Shown: positions 1-9,793, numbered from the stretch's first letter. The stretch is 64,000 nucleotides of DNA from Streptococcus sp. 596553 (GCF_900411395.1 NZ_OXCQ01000010.1:1-64000); one strand, 5' to 3'. Numbers and translations: made by a program. The notes: generated by a model from the sequence alone, not told the origin.

Positions 1-484
1 TCTTCAATACAAAATGCTTGTCGCCAATTACCTTGACACTATAATCCTTCTCCAAAGCTGACTGGTAAATCCACATCAGATATTGTCTGTCCTGAGAACT
101 CAAGAGAGAAGGATGTTCAAGTCTCCCTACAGCCTGATAAAAATCAAAAACAGGAGCTAACTCTTGCCAATCTGACTGGCTAGTTGTCAAGGCTAGAAAA
201 AGGGCTTTACGAGCTGATACTTCTTGATTAGCCTTGAGAGTCCCTTTTCCCTCCAAGTTTTTTAGAAAGTGGGAAACTCCAGAAAGCAAATCTTTCTCTA
301 ACTGCGAGAAATAAAAACCTTGCCTTCCCAGACATAAGTCTCTCAAGTCGCTTTCTCTAGCAAATAAGAGTTCAAACATTTGATAGTAAAAGAAAAATAT
401 CTGGCACTGAGTCGCGCTCATCTTTTCCTTATCGGCTTCTTTTTTTAACCAGAGCAAGGGCAATAGGTAGCTGGATTGGTACAT
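1..484 (-). CDS. Hypothetical protein, 3' end outside window
   Basis: The frame is open from an ATG at 484 (preceded by GGAGGA) down to base 1, giving at least 161 residues with the C-terminus outside the window. The protein starts MYQSSYLLPLLWLKKEADKE and is helical and rich in Leu, Phe and Glu, with no signal peptide. The pattern 'LPLLWLKKEADKEKMSATQCQIFFFYYQ' region faintly recalls the start of Panacea/SocA-like (DUF4065) proteins, but this is a weak impression. It lies 12 bp downstream of a SLATT-type membrane gene on the same strand, so the two probably form one transcript. Function is not known. Confidence 0.6.
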   Translation of the reverse strand, partial: MYQSSYLLPLLWLKKEADKEKMSATQCQIFFFYYQMFELLFARESDLRDLCLGRQGFYFSQLEKDLLSGVSHFLKNLEGKGTLKANQEVSARKALFLALTTSQSDWQELAPVFDFYQAVGRLEHPSLLSSQDRQYLMWIYQSALEKDYSVKVIGDKHFVLK

Positions 485-496
485 TTCCTCCACCTC

Positions 497-955
497 CTAC
501 TCTTTTTTCTCTGGAGCATCTGCACTAGCTGCCACTTCTTTTGACTGGATACTTTCCCACTGGTTGATTTCCTCTGAGATAAGACCTTCGCATGTCTTGA
601 CAAATAGGGCAAAAGCCTTGGTTTTTCCTGCATATTTCTCCGTTTGGCATTGATAGAGAAATTTTTCCCTTTCCAGGAGTTGCGCAGTTTTTTGGTAAGA
701 AATCCAGTGTTCCTTGGCATTATACAAATTGAGAATCCCCTCACACAGCAAGCCTAGACTGGACAAGGCAACCGAAATCAAACGGTAGCGATCACCTGGC
801 ATAGGAATAGCACAAAAAACAGCTATGAGAAAACCTGCCACGATTTCTGTTATTTTTAATACCTTATAGCGTCTACGATGTTGAACGCTTTTCTTTAAAA
901 AATGAGCTATCTGTACATCCAATCGATCTGTCAGGTACATTTCTTCTGGCGTCAT
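497..955 (-). CDS. SLATT/DUF4231-type two-TM membrane protein
   Basis: A 152-residue protein with two adjacent hydrophobic segments (about residues 37-53 and 61-76), followed by a cytosolic helix with the pattern W-x-x-Y-x-x-T-A-x-x-L-x-x-E-K-F-x-Y that is typical of DUF4231/SLATT proteins. SLATT proteins are predicted pore or membrane effectors associated with nucleotide-signalling and conflict systems; that role comes from published genome-context analyses, not from anything seen here. No partner nucleotidyltransferase is visible, but the immediately downstream gene (1-484) is a candidate partner. The charged tail ends in a Lys/Glu run. Start is ATG at 955; no strong ribosome site is visible. 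Confidence 0.7.
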   Translation of the reverse strand: MTPEEMYLTDRLDVQIAHFLKKSVQHRRRYKVLKITEIVAGFLIAVFCAIPMPGDRYRLISVALSSLGLLCEGILNLYNAKEHWISYQKTAQLLEREKFLYQCQTEKYAGKTKAFALFVKTCEGLISEEINQWESIQSKEVAASADAPEKKE

Positions 956-1469
<514 letters not shown>

Positions 1470-2576
1470 ATCAAAGTTAAAATCTCCTGTTTAGATAGAA
1501 TAAGCTATCCTTTATCAGAAAAAATCCATAATCTCCTCCAAGAACTGAAGACCAGCAATGAAAATCCAGAACAGGTTCAAAAACTCAAGGAAGCCTATGA
1601 CAAACTCAATGAAGCATTGGGGCAATCGTCGGAAAATGGACTTGTCAATCAGGAGGTTTTTAATGCTGCACTTGAGGAGTATAAAAAGACTGCTCACCTA
1701 AAGAAAGGCGAGGAGGGAACTGGAAAAACTAGGAATCGTAGAAGTGTTTCCGGGCTTGTTTATGGGTTTGCTACAGGAAGTACCGGGAAGGAAAAAAGAT
1801 CTAGGGATGATTCAGGAAGAGAAAGAGACACTCGTAATTTATATAACGGTCAAAACTTAAACGAGATACCTTTAAAATATATTGCTACTGTAGAAACTGG
1901 AACTATTAGAAATATTTCTTTATCAGGGTTCCCAACGGTGGGTAAGGACGGTAAAACTTGGGCTACAATCAAAACAAGAATTGATAGTAATGGAAAACGA
2001 GCTGTTTTAACTATTACCGGTCAGTCTCCTAAAAATCTCTATGGGCTATACAATACAACCTTAACAGTAACTGAAGGAAGCGGTCACGTATCTAGTAAGA
2101 TTCAAGAGGTTCTGTATCAACTACCAAAACCAGAATTTGATGAATCTCCCCCAAATCCAGGAAAGACCGCTCAACAAGATGTAGAGGGAAAAGCAGGAGA
2201 AAAACCTATAGTTAAGGGGAAAATTCCTACTCCACCAAATGGATTCTCTAGTTCTAATATTCCGCAAGGCTCTCAATTGAAAATGTATTTGGTTCAAGGA
2301 GGACATAATGAAAATTTTGGTGGAATTGAAACCTCAGCACAAGGTTATGACATCGTTGCGTGGGGGCTAGTAGGAGCAGATGGAACGTCAGTATTATATC
2401 CAACTCAGTATAAAAAGCAATCTATAGGTGATAAACCGCTACGTCTTATCGTGGCTTATGTTCAACAAGGAACAGATCGAGTACTAAACAAGGACTTAGT
2501 TTCGCCTCTGTCTAGGGATTCCATTACACCGACCTATCCGATTGATAGGGATGGGGCTAAATCAACAAATAAATGA
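1470..2576 (+). pseudogene. Fragment of a large surface adhesin-like protein
   Basis: The frame is open from about 1470 to the TGA at 2574-2576, but the first ATG is at 1617 and no ribosome site is present, so the 5' end is missing. The visible product has a Glu/Lys-rich helical start, then a Thr/Gly-rich beta-type region with Rib/YSIRK-adhesin flavour and Pro-rich linkers. There is no signal peptide and no LPXTG anchor; it ends in Ser-Thr-Asn-Lys. It is therefore best read as an internal piece of a large cell-wall protein left by recombination. An independent short secreted protein is less likely because no export signal exists. Confidence 0.55.
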
Positions 2577-2630
2577 GCTGGAAGCTAGATAACACTCAAT
2601 TGTAACCGTCCAATAACGAAGTATATTGAA

Positions 2631-2680
2631 AAATCTCCAAACTAGAGAACTCACTGATGGTTCCTAATCTGGAGATTTCT
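2631..2680. terminator. Hairpin downstream of the adhesin remnant
   Basis: AAATCTCCA at 2631 pairs with TGGAGATTT at 2670-2678, with extra partial pairing (GAAC/GTTC) inside the loop, followed by a T-rich run. It fits a Rho-independent terminator for plus-strand transcription; the A-rich left flank would let it work in both directions. Confidence 0.6.
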
Positions 2681-2817
2681 TATTTGCACTTTTCTTGTAT
2701 AATAGATTGAAATAGTAGACGAACACACTAATTTGACTTCCCCAATTGATTCGCCTAATTCCTATTTCATTTTGATGTAACTATTTTTATCGAGACTATA
2801 ACTCACATACAAAATCT

Positions 2818-3507
2818 TTAATTTTCGTTTTTAAGAATTTCTTCTAATTTATGATAGTCTTGGACACTATCGATCTCATAGATGCTATTGCCTTCTAATT
2901 CTTCAACATAGACATCTAGCTCTTTGATATTGTCCTTAACCATATTGTCCCAGTAGAGATCAACAAATTCACCACTTGCATAAGCCTTGTCGATAAAGCT
3001 AACAATCTTTTCTGCTGTTGGAGCATCCCAGAAGGATACACCACTAAGGATGCGACCTGCCTTGCTATCAACAATAATGTCTTGAACCTTGTAGTCATCT
3101 CCATAGACCAAGAACCATTCGTTGGTACAATCTTCACGATAAACACTAAAATAAGTAGAACGTGTCAGATCATTGCGGAACATATTTTTAAAGAGATAAT
3201 TATCGGCATCGATAACATAACTGTTAGCTAATTCTTCTTTTACAAGATAGAGAGAGTAAAAGTTATTGTAATCAGCGTATTTATCATTGAAAACGAGGCG
3301 AACTCCATATTTCTCTTTTAAATAATCGAATTGTTCTTTAAGGTAACCAACGATGATGATGATGTCATGGATTCCTTTTTCTTTTAGAAACTCAATTTGG
3401 TATTCAATCAAAGGTTTTTGATTAACCTGAACCAAGGCTTTAGGGGTATTTTCAGTCATAGGACGCAAGCGAGTTCCCAAGCCCGCTGCTAAGATAATGG
3501 CTTTCAC
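2818..3507 (-). CDS. licC: Phosphocholine cytidylyltransferase LicC
   Basis: LicC activates phosphocholine with CTP to form CDP-choline, the donor for decorating teichoic acids. The 229-residue length is normal for the family. Residues 5-16 carry the nucleotidyltransferase signature LAAGLGTRLRPM with the CTP-binding Gly-rich loop, followed by TPKAL with the conserved Lys; acidic metal-binding residues appear in 'VIDADNY'. It is the last gene of tarI-tarJ-licA-licB-licC; the start at 3507 lies 11 bp after licB. Identity is firm because LicA and LicB homologues adjoin it in the known pneumococcal order. Confidence 0.95.
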   Translation of the reverse strand: MKAIILAAGLGTRLRPMTENTPKALVQVNQKPLIEYQIEFLKEKGIHDIIIIVGYLKEQFDYLKEKYGVRLVFNDKYADYNNFYSLYLVKEELANSYVIDADNYLFKNMFRNDLTRSTYFSVYREDCTNEWFLVYGDDYKVQDIIVDSKAGRILSGVSFWDAPTAEKIVSFIDKAYASGEFVDLYWDNMVKDNIKELDVYVEELEGNSIYEIDSVQDYHKLEEILKNEN

Positions 3508-3518
3508 ACGAATCTCCT

Positions 3519-4397
3519 TTATTCTTTAATAATAATATAAACTCCAGCAATGACGACAAGTGACGTAATAATTGTCAGCATATCTAGCGGTGCACCCAAG
3601 AAAACAACTGCAAACAAGACAGTCCAAACTACATAACTCACGTTCAAGCCTGTAGCCTTGGCTGGTTGCAAGCGATTGATAGCTATATAATAAGCCAAGT
3701 AGGAAATCATATCAAAGGCTGCAAAGACAATCATAAGACCTAGCAATTGTCCATTGGCCACTTCTGCAAATGACTGATGAGAGAAGAGCACAATCACAAG
3801 ATAGGACAAGAATGAAGTTACTTGACGAATTAAGAGAGCTTCGATTTCACTCAATTCACTTTCCATGGCAAAAGAGCTAAGAACACTCTCACTTCCCCAT
3901 GCAATAGCACAAACTAAAGCACAGAGAATCCCAATGTAGAAGGAATTGACCTGTTCAACCTTATAGGTCTGAGCAATAATCCCTCCAATAATCAAGACAA
4001 TCCCAAACACAGTATTTTTTGAAATCTTGTGTTTCAAAAAGAAAAAAGCCAATAAAACTGAAATCGCAGGGTAAATAGCCGATACAGATGAAGCCAAGGA
4101 ACTTCCGATATACTTAACCGCATAAAGATTGGCCTGCATTCCGATAGGGCCTGCTAGCAAGGCTCCGATGATAACACTAACATTGCGAATATTTAAGAAA
4201 ATTGAGAGACGAACTTTTCCTTCTTTCACCAAGAGAAAAGCTAGTAAGATAAAGATACTCAAGAAATCGTGAGCAGCGGCCACCACAAAGGGCGACAAAT
4301 CTGTAAAAATCGAAAAGATATAAGCACTAATCGTTAGACCTAGACCCCAGAAAATACCTGAGAGTAGACCAAAAGAAACTCCATTTTTATTTTTCAT
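3519..4397 (-). CDS. licB: Choline permease LicB (EamA/DMT family)
   Basis: A 292-residue integral membrane protein of the drug/metabolite transporter type with about ten hydrophobic segments arranged as two EamA repeats. In this locus it is the choline importer that feeds LicA. I chose the ATG at 4397 rather than 4409 because GGAGG stands five bases upstream of it, inside the licA 3' end; the genes overlap by 11 bp, suggesting translational coupling. The next gene, licC, follows after 11 bp. Confidence 0.93.
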   Translation of the reverse strand: MKNKNGVSFGLLSGIFWGLGLTISAYIFSIFTDLSPFVVAAAHDFLSIFILLAFLLVKEGKVRLSIFLNIRNVSVIIGALLAGPIGMQANLYAVKYIGSSLASSVSAIYPAISVLLAFFFLKHKISKNTVFGIVLIIGGIIAQTYKVEQVNSFYIGILCALVCAIAWGSESVLSSFAMESELSEIEALLIRQVTSFLSYLVIVLFSHQSFAEVANGQLLGLMIVFAAFDMISYLAYYIAINRLQPAKATGLNVSYVVWTVLFAVVFLGAPLDMLTIITSLVVIAGVYIIIKE

Positions 4398-5256
4398 CTG
4401 AACCTCCATAATATGACAAACCTTTAACAGCTCTTTGGTAACGACTCACACCATAGTCACCAAAATCTGCACCTTGCTCTTCTTTGTAGACTGTCCATAG
4501 ACTCCAAATAGCATCTTGCAAAATTTTATAAATGGCAATCTTTTCACGAGAGACAGGTGTTTGCTCACTCTCATAGTGAGATAAGAAGGCTTCTTCCTCT
4601 TGACGAGTGAATTCAGACTCTAAAAAGAGGGCAGCCAAATCCCACATTGGATCATTCATTGATGAATATTCCCAGTCAATCAAATAGAGTCGTCCTTGAT
4701 GTGATTCGATAAAGTTTTCAGGCACCAAATCGATATGACAAGATTTTCTGTCAACACCTAAGTCAGCCAGTCTTTTCTCTAAGGAGAAGACTTCTTCTCG
4801 AACAGCTTCATAGTTGGCATAAGGGATTTTCTCTTCAATCAATGATTCGTATTTTTTGATTTCTTCAAAAGGAACAAATTCTCCTCTTAATTCCTTGCCA
4901 GAAGCATGAATAGTTTGTAATATTGGAGCAATTTTATCGAGTTTGGTCTTGATTGTAGTTGAATCAAGCGTAATCGCAGATTCGATATACTCATTTACTT
5001 TGATACCAGCTTCAATATCAAAAAGATAATTTTTTACATCTAAGTCTAAATCCTTTAGTAGTTCAAGATTGTACTTTTCATCTTGACGATTGATAAGCTT
5101 TTCTGTCCCTTTACCAAAGAATTTAACAATGTATTGCTTATTTGTTGTTTTGACCAAATAGTTTTGATTGGTCATTCCCCCCAGTTGTTCAACACTGAGG
5201 ACTTCCTCTTCTTGACTAAGTAAGGAAGAAATTTTCTCTTTAATGATTTTCTCCAC
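4387..5256 (-). CDS. licA: Choline kinase LicA
   Basis: LicA phosphorylates choline in the cytosol, the first committed step toward CDP-choline. The 289-residue protein has the aminoglycoside-phosphotransferase/choline-kinase fold: ATP-site Lys in 'YIVKFFG' (about residue 45), the catalytic Brenner-type motif CHIDLVPENF (173-182, with Asp and Asn), and the metal-binding IDWEY (193-197). It follows tarJ by 16 bp and overlaps licB. The substrate assignment rests on the operon as well as on the kinase motifs. Confidence 0.95.
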   Translation of the reverse strand: MEKIIKEKISSLLSQEEEVLSVEQLGGMTNQNYLVKTTNKQYIVKFFGKGTEKLINRQDEKYNLELLKDLDLDVKNYLFDIEAGIKVNEYIESAITLDSTTIKTKLDKIAPILQTIHASGKELRGEFVPFEEIKKYESLIEEKIPYANYEAVREEVFSLEKRLADLGVDRKSCHIDLVPENFIESHQGRLYLIDWEYSSMNDPMWDLAALFLESEFTRQEEEAFLSHYESEQTPVSREKIAIYKILQDAIWSLWTVYKEEQGADFGDYGVSRYQRAVKGLSYYGGSDEK

Positions 5257-5272
5257 AATTAACCTCCAGCAC

Positions 5273-6295
5273 TTATACTTCCCACTTAAACACGGTTTTA
5301 AAGGCTGTGTTTAAATCGGTCGCAAAGACACGGTGAATATCTTTAATTTCTCTTACAGGTTCTTCTAGATAAAGGATATTTTTAAGACGATTGGCAAATT
5401 TCTTGACTTCCATCATTTGGATGGCATTTTCAAAATCAATGCGACCAGAACGAGAGGAACCAACCAAGAGCAAGCCTTTTTCTAAGGCATCGCGTGTATT
5501 GAGATTGACTTTATACTCACTAACTCCCATCATGAGAATCGTTCCCTGAGGACGAATATAGCGAATCAAATCATTAATAGCTGGTCCAGTACCATTACCA
5601 CCACAACACTCAAAAGCATGGTCAAAGGCCAAATCTTCAGGAATATTATCAGTAATATAGCATTCTTTGGCAAATGAGAAAAGTTCCAACTTTTCCCAAT
5701 GACGACCAATAACCACAATCTCTGCTTCTGGCAAAGTATAGTTGATAATATTGGCAACCACAAAAGCTAAACTTCCATCTCCGATAACGGCGATTCGGTC
5801 CCGCTTGCTATGAGCAAGGCTCAATAATCGATTCATGGCATGCATACCGACACTGACAAACTCTGTAATGGCTGCAACCGTGTCTTCGATAGCATCATAA
5901 GGCACCACACGGTCTTTAGGGAGAGAAACAAACTCTCTCATAAAGCCATCAAAGCCACTAGACAAGAAATGGGTCCCTGTCATATAGTTCTCATAGAATT
6001 CTTCATCACTCTGCATAGGAGGCTGATTGGGAATCATAACAACTTTTTGACCAACCTCGTAGGTTCCTGTTGGATCAGAAATAACGGTTCCACATGATTC
6101 GTGAATCATTGCCATTGGAAGCTTTTTATTCAAAATCTTGGGATCACGTTTTCCCTGGTAGTAACGCTGATCCGCATGACAGACAGCCATGTAGTTGGGA
6201 CGGATAAGGATATGATTTTCTTGGTCAATAGCCTCTTCCTGGTATTTGACATTGATAAACTTGGGCTTAGTTAGTTGATAAATTTGATTAATCAT
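5273..6295 (-). CDS. tarJ: Ribulose-5-phosphate reductase TarJ
   Basis: A zinc-type medium-chain alcohol dehydrogenase that makes ribitol-5-phosphate from ribulose-5-phosphate with NADPH, supplying TarI. The 340-residue product starts at ATG 6295, after the tarI stop at 6300; an upstream in-frame start at 6313 would lie inside tarI and is less likely. Visible features are the N-terminal zinc-site Cys-His (C39, H40), a GroES-like half, and a Rossmann segment with 'IAVIGDGSLAFVVANI' near the middle. Position between tarI and licA supports the role in the ribitol backbone of teichoic acid. Confidence 0.92.
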   Translation of the reverse strand: MINQIYQLTKPKFINVKYQEEAIDQENHILIRPNYMAVCHADQRYYQGKRDPKILNKKLPMAMIHESCGTVISDPTGTYEVGQKVVMIPNQPPMQSDEEFYENYMTGTHFLSSGFDGFMREFVSLPKDRVVPYDAIEDTVAAITEFVSVGMHAMNRLLSLAHSKRDRIAVIGDGSLAFVVANIINYTLPEAEIVVIGRHWEKLELFSFAKECYITDNIPEDLAFDHAFECCGGNGTGPAINDLIRYIRPQGTILMMGVSEYKVNLNTRDALEKGLLLVGSSRSGRIDFENAIQMMEVKKFANRLKNILYLEEPVREIKDIHRVFATDLNTAFKTVFKWEV

Positions 6296-6299
6296 TTTA

Positions 6300-7007
6300 C
6301 TAGTCTTTCTCAATCATACTTTTTGCAATCTTCAAATCTGTTACGGTTGTAATCTTCAGATTTGAGTATTCACCTTTGGCCAAGGCTACATCTTTTCCTT
6401 TAATGACAAAAATTTTACATGCATCTGTCAAGATTTCCTTCTCTTCAGCAGAGAGAGAACCGTAAAGGTCCATGAAGTCCTTGCAACGGAATGTTTGAGG
6501 TGTTTGTCCTTGATAGAGGTGAGCACGATTTGGAATATCTGTAATAAATCGACCGTTAGTGCTTTCAACGATGGTATCAACCGCTTCTACCACTGTGTCC
6601 ACTGCGTCATGATTTTGGGCAAGTTTGATATTGTCTTGAATCATGCGAAGTGTAATAAATGGACGAACAGAATCGTGGGTAATAACGATATCCTCTGGAG
6701 TAAGCGGACGATAAGCATCGATAGCTTCAATGATTTTCTCAATACTCGTATTACGGTCAGCACCACCCTTTGTAATGATGATACGTTCCTTATGAAGAGG
6801 AAGATATTTATCTACAAGATCTTCTGCATGAGAAACCCAGTCTCCATGAACCCCAACTACAATTTTTTCAATACTTGGTTCCAAGACAAATTTTTCAATT
6901 GTATGAATCAAAATAGGTCGATCACCTAGCTCTAAAAATTGTTTTGGCAAGTTACTGATTCCCATGCGTGTGCCAGTTCCACCAGCAAGAATTCCTGCAT
7001 AAATCAT
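6300..7007 (-). CDS. tarI: Ribitol-5-phosphate cytidylyltransferase TarI
   Basis: An IspD-type cytidylyltransferase of 235 residues that joins CTP to ribitol-5-phosphate, giving CDP-ribitol. The signature GILAGGTGTRMG lies at residues 5-16 and 'PKQFLEL' carries the conserved Lys. IspD itself is the main alternative, but streptococci use the mevalonate pathway and the next gene is tarJ, so TarI is strongly preferred. It is the first gene of the five-gene minus-strand operon; GGAGAAAAT stands just upstream of the ATG. A long leader (about 210 nt) separates it from the CiaR-type promoter near 7216-7246. Confidence 0.93.
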   Translation of the reverse strand: MIYAGILAGGTGTRMGISNLPKQFLELGDRPILIHTIEKFVLEPSIEKIVVGVHGDWVSHAEDLVDKYLPLHKERIIITKGGADRNTSIEKIIEAIDAYRPLTPEDIVITHDSVRPFITLRMIQDNIKLAQNHDAVDTVVEAVDTIVESTNGRFITDIPNRAHLYQGQTPQTFRCKDFMDLYGSLSAEEKEILTDACKIFVIKGKDVALAKGEYSNLKITTVTDLKIAKSMIEKD

Positions 7008-7215
7008 CTATTTTCTCCTTTGTCTTACTAAAAAAACTTATTCTCTCTATTATACCACAATCTAGCCCTATCATGAAAGAAATACTAGACCTCCCTTTCT
7101 AGAATAGGAGGGTTAAGCAGTTCTATTATTCAAAGAAACTAGTCCATTTCTAGTAATAACCAGGAATTCTGTAGTCATTACCAATAAATGGCTGTGAAAT
7201 TTTAGAGTTCTTCAG

Positions 7216-7246
7216 AATAATATAGTTTCCTTAAAGAAAACTTAAA
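7216..7246 (-). promoter_or_regulatory. CiaR-type direct repeat and promoter for the tarI-licC operon
   Basis: On the minus strand the sequence reads TTTAAG-TTTTC-TTTAAG (7246-7230), an exact match to the direct repeat recognised by the response regulator CiaR, followed six bases later by an AT-rich -10 candidate TATATT (7223-7218). The lic operon is a known CiaR target in pneumococcus; I see the site here directly. A second -10-like TATAAT lies closer to tarI (about 7045-7060), so two promoters are possible. Confidence 0.8.
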
Positions 7247-7282
7247 ATAAAACTTTGAAACTTCAAAGTGATTACTTGACTT

Positions 7283-7433
7283 ATACTCAATGAAAATCAA
7301 AAAGCAAACTAGAAGCTAGCCGCAGGTTGCTCAAAGCACTGCTTTGAGGTTGCAGATAGAACTGACGAAGTCAGTAACATATATACGGTAAGGCGACGCT
7401 GACGTGGTTTGAAGAGATTTTCGAAGAGTATTA
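7283..7433 (-). repeat. BOX element, A-B-C type
   Basis: About 150 bp containing, on the plus strand, TACGGTAAGGCGACGCTGAC (the boxA core) toward the right, a boxB with ACTGACGAAGTCAGT in the middle and boxC (ACTCAATGAAAATCAA) at the left. The element lies in the divergent region between tarI and tacF and would form long hairpins in RNA. BOX elements are non-coding repeats of pneumococcus and relatives. Confidence 0.95.
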
Positions 7434-7466
7434 CTGCCCTTCATTTCTTATTAGCTGACTTTATGA

Positions 7467-7487
7467 TATAATGAAAAACGAGGTAAA
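7467..7487 (+). promoter_or_regulatory. -10 region and ribosome site of tacF
   Basis: TATAAT at 7467-7472 with a poor -35, then GAGGT at about 7481-7485 before the tacF ATG at 7492. The very short leader means the BOX element lies upstream of, not within, the transcript from this promoter. Confidence 0.55.
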
Positions 7488-7491
7488 TTGA

Positions 7492-8979
7492 ATGAAAAGT
7501 ATAAAATTAAATGCTCTATCCTACATGGGAATTCGTGTCTTGAATATTATTTTTCCCATCTTAACTGGTACCTACGTCGCGCGTGTCTTGGACCGAACTG
7601 ACTATGGTTACTTCAACTCAGTCGACACTATTTTGTCATTTTTCTTGCCCTTCGCAACTTATGGAGTCTATAACTACGGTTTACGGGCCATCAGTAATGT
7701 CAAGGATAACAAAAAAGATCTGAATAGAACCTTCTCTAGTCTTTTTTATTTGTGCATAGCTTGTACGATTTTGACCACTGCTGTCTATATCCTAGCTTAT
7801 CCTCTCTTCTTTACTGATAATCCAATCGTCAAAAAAGTCTACCTTGTTATGGGGATTCAACTCATTGCCCAGATTTTTTCAATCGAGTGGGTCAATGAAG
7901 CTCTGGAAAATTACAGTTTTCTCTTTTACAAGACTGCCTTCATCCGTATCCTGATGCTGGTCTCTATTTTCCTGTTTGTCAAAAATGAACACGATATTGT
8001 TGTCTATACACTTGTGATGAGTTTATCGACACTAATTAACTATCTGATTAGTTATTTTTGGATTAAAAGAGACATTAAGCTTGTTAAGATTCACCTAAGT
8101 GATTTTAAACCGCTCTTTCTCCCTCTGACAGCCATGTTGGTCTTTGCTAATGCCAATATGCTCTTCACATTTTTGGATCGTCTCTTCCTCGTTAAAACAG
8201 GGATTGATGTCAACGTTAGTTACTATACCATGGCTCAACGAATTGTGACCGTTATAGCTGGTGTTGTAACAGGAGCTATCGGAGTGAGTGTGCCTCGTCT
8301 CAGTTACTATCTAGGAAAAGGCGATAAGGAAGCCTATGTCGCCCTTGTTAACAGAGGCAGTCGAATCTTTAACTTCTTTATCATCCCACTGAGCTTTGGT
8401 CTCATGGTTTTAGGACCAAATGCCATCCTACTTTACGGTAGTGAAAAATATATCGGAGGCGGTATCTTAACCTCTCTCTTCGCTTTTCGGACGATTATCC
8501 TGGCACTAGATACCATTCTTGGTTCCCAAATTCTCTTTACAAATGGTTATGAAAAACGTATCACAGTTTACACAGTCTTTGCTGGATTACTCAATTTGGG
8601 CTTAAATAGTCTCCTCTTTTTCAACCATATCGTGGCTCCTGAATACTATTTACTGACAACTATGCTATCAGAGGCCTCTCTACTTGTTTTCTATATCATT
8701 TTCATCCATAGAAAACAACTCATCCACTTAGGACATATCTTTAGCTATACTGTTCGATACTCGCTCTTTTCACTTTCCTTTGTAGCAATTTATTTCCTGA
8801 TCAATTTCGTGTATCCTGTGGATATGGTCATTAATTTGCCATTTTTGATTAATACTGGTTTGATTGTCTTGATATCAGCTATCTCTTATATTGGTCTACT
8901 CGTCTTTACAAAAGATAGCATTTTCTATGAATTTTTAAACCATGTCCTAGCCTTAAAAAGTAAATTCAAAAAATCATAG
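7492..8979 (+). CDS. tacF: Teichoic acid flippase TacF
   Basis: A 495-residue polytopic membrane protein of the MOP/polysaccharide-flippase superfamily with about 14 hydrophobic segments. In pneumococcus TacF exports teichoic acid repeat chains and preferentially those bearing phosphocholine, which makes growth choline-dependent; this comes from the known protein. Sequence support is the start (MKSIKLNALSYMGIRVLNII), the DRTDYGYFN segment typical of Wzx-like flippases, and position directly before licD1 (9 bp gap). No truncation is evident. Confidence 0.93.
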   Translation: MKSIKLNALSYMGIRVLNIIFPILTGTYVARVLDRTDYGYFNSVDTILSFFLPFATYGVYNYGLRAISNVKDNKKDLNRTFSSLFYLCIACTILTTAVYILAYPLFFTDNPIVKKVYLVMGIQLIAQIFSIEWVNEALENYSFLFYKTAFIRILMLVSIFLFVKNEHDIVVYTLVMSLSTLINYLISYFWIKRDIKLVKIHLSDFKPLFLPLTAMLVFANANMLFTFLDRLFLVKTGIDVNVSYYTMAQRIVTVIAGVVTGAIGVSVPRLSYYLGKGDKEAYVALVNRGSRIFNFFIIPLSFGLMVLGPNAILLYGSEKYIGGGILTSLFAFRTIILALDTILGSQILFTNGYEKRITVYTVFAGLLNLGLNSLLFFNHIVAPEYYLLTTMLSEASLLVFYIIFIHRKQLIHLGHIFSYTVRYSLFSLSFVAIYFLINFVYPVDMVINLPFLINTGLIVLISAISYIGLLVFTKDSIFYEFLNHVLALKSKFKKS

Positions 8980-8988
8980 GAGTTTAAA

Positions 8989-9792
8989 ATGAAACAACTA
9001 ACCATTGAAGATGCCAAACAAATTGAATTAGAAATTTTGGATTATATTGATACTCTCTGTAAAAAGCACAATATCAACTATATTATTAACTACGGTACTC
9101 TGATTGGGGCGGTTCGACATGAGGGCTTTATTCCTTGGGACGACGATATTGATTTGTCCATGCCTCGAGAAGACTACCAACGATTTATAAACATTTTTCA
9201 AAAGGAAAAAAGCAAATATAAGCTCCTTTCCTTAGAAACTGATAAGAACTACTTTAACAACTTTATCAAAATAACTGACAGTACGACTAAAATTATTGAT
9301 ACTCGAAATACAAAAACCTATGAGTCTGGTGTTTTTATCGATATTTTCCCTATGGATCGCTTTGATGATCCTAAGGTCATTGATACTTGTTATAAGCTGG
9401 AAAGCTTCAAACTGCTGTCTTTCAGTAAACATAAAAATATTGTCTATAAAGATAGCCTTTTAAAAGATTGGATACGAACAGCCTTTTGGTTGCTCCTTCG
9501 ACCGGTTTCTCCTCGTTATTTCGCACATAAAATCGAGAAAGAAATTCAAAAATATAGTCGTGAAAATGGTCAGTATATGGCTTTTATCCCTTCTAAATTT
9601 AAGGAAAAGGAAGTCTTCCCAAGTGGTACCTTCGATAAAATAATTGATTTACCCTTTGAAAATTTAAGCCTTCCAGCACCTGAAAAATATGATACTATTT
9701 TGACACAATTTTATGGAGATTATATGACCCTACCACCAGAAGAAAAACGCTTTTACAGTCATGAATTTCACGCTTACAAATTGGAGGATTAG
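8989..9792 (+). CDS. licD1: Phosphorylcholine transferase LicD1
   Basis: A 267-residue LicD-family transferase that moves phosphocholine from CDP-choline to GalNAc residues of teichoic acid precursors. The hallmark nucleotidyltransferase segment GTLIGAVRHEGFIPWDDDID lies near residues 38-57, with the paired Asp residues that bind metal. 'FIDIFPMDR' follows. It is a paralogue of the next gene, with which it shares start, core and 'YGDYMTLPP'-type C-terminal motifs. AGGAG precedes the ATG. Which of the two residues per repeat each enzyme modifies cannot be read from sequence. Confidence 0.93.
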   Translation: MKQLTIEDAKQIELEILDYIDTLCKKHNINYIINYGTLIGAVRHEGFIPWDDDIDLSMPREDYQRFINIFQKEKSKYKLLSLETDKNYFNNFIKITDSTTKIIDTRNTKTYESGVFIDIFPMDRFDDPKVIDTCYKLESFKLLSFSKHKNIVYKDSLLKDWIRTAFWLLLRPVSPRYFAHKIEKEIQKYSRENGQYMAFIPSKFKEKEVFPSGTFDKIIDLPFENLSLPAPEKYDTILTQFYGDYMTLPPEEKRFYSHEFHAYKLED

Positions 9793-9793
9793 G

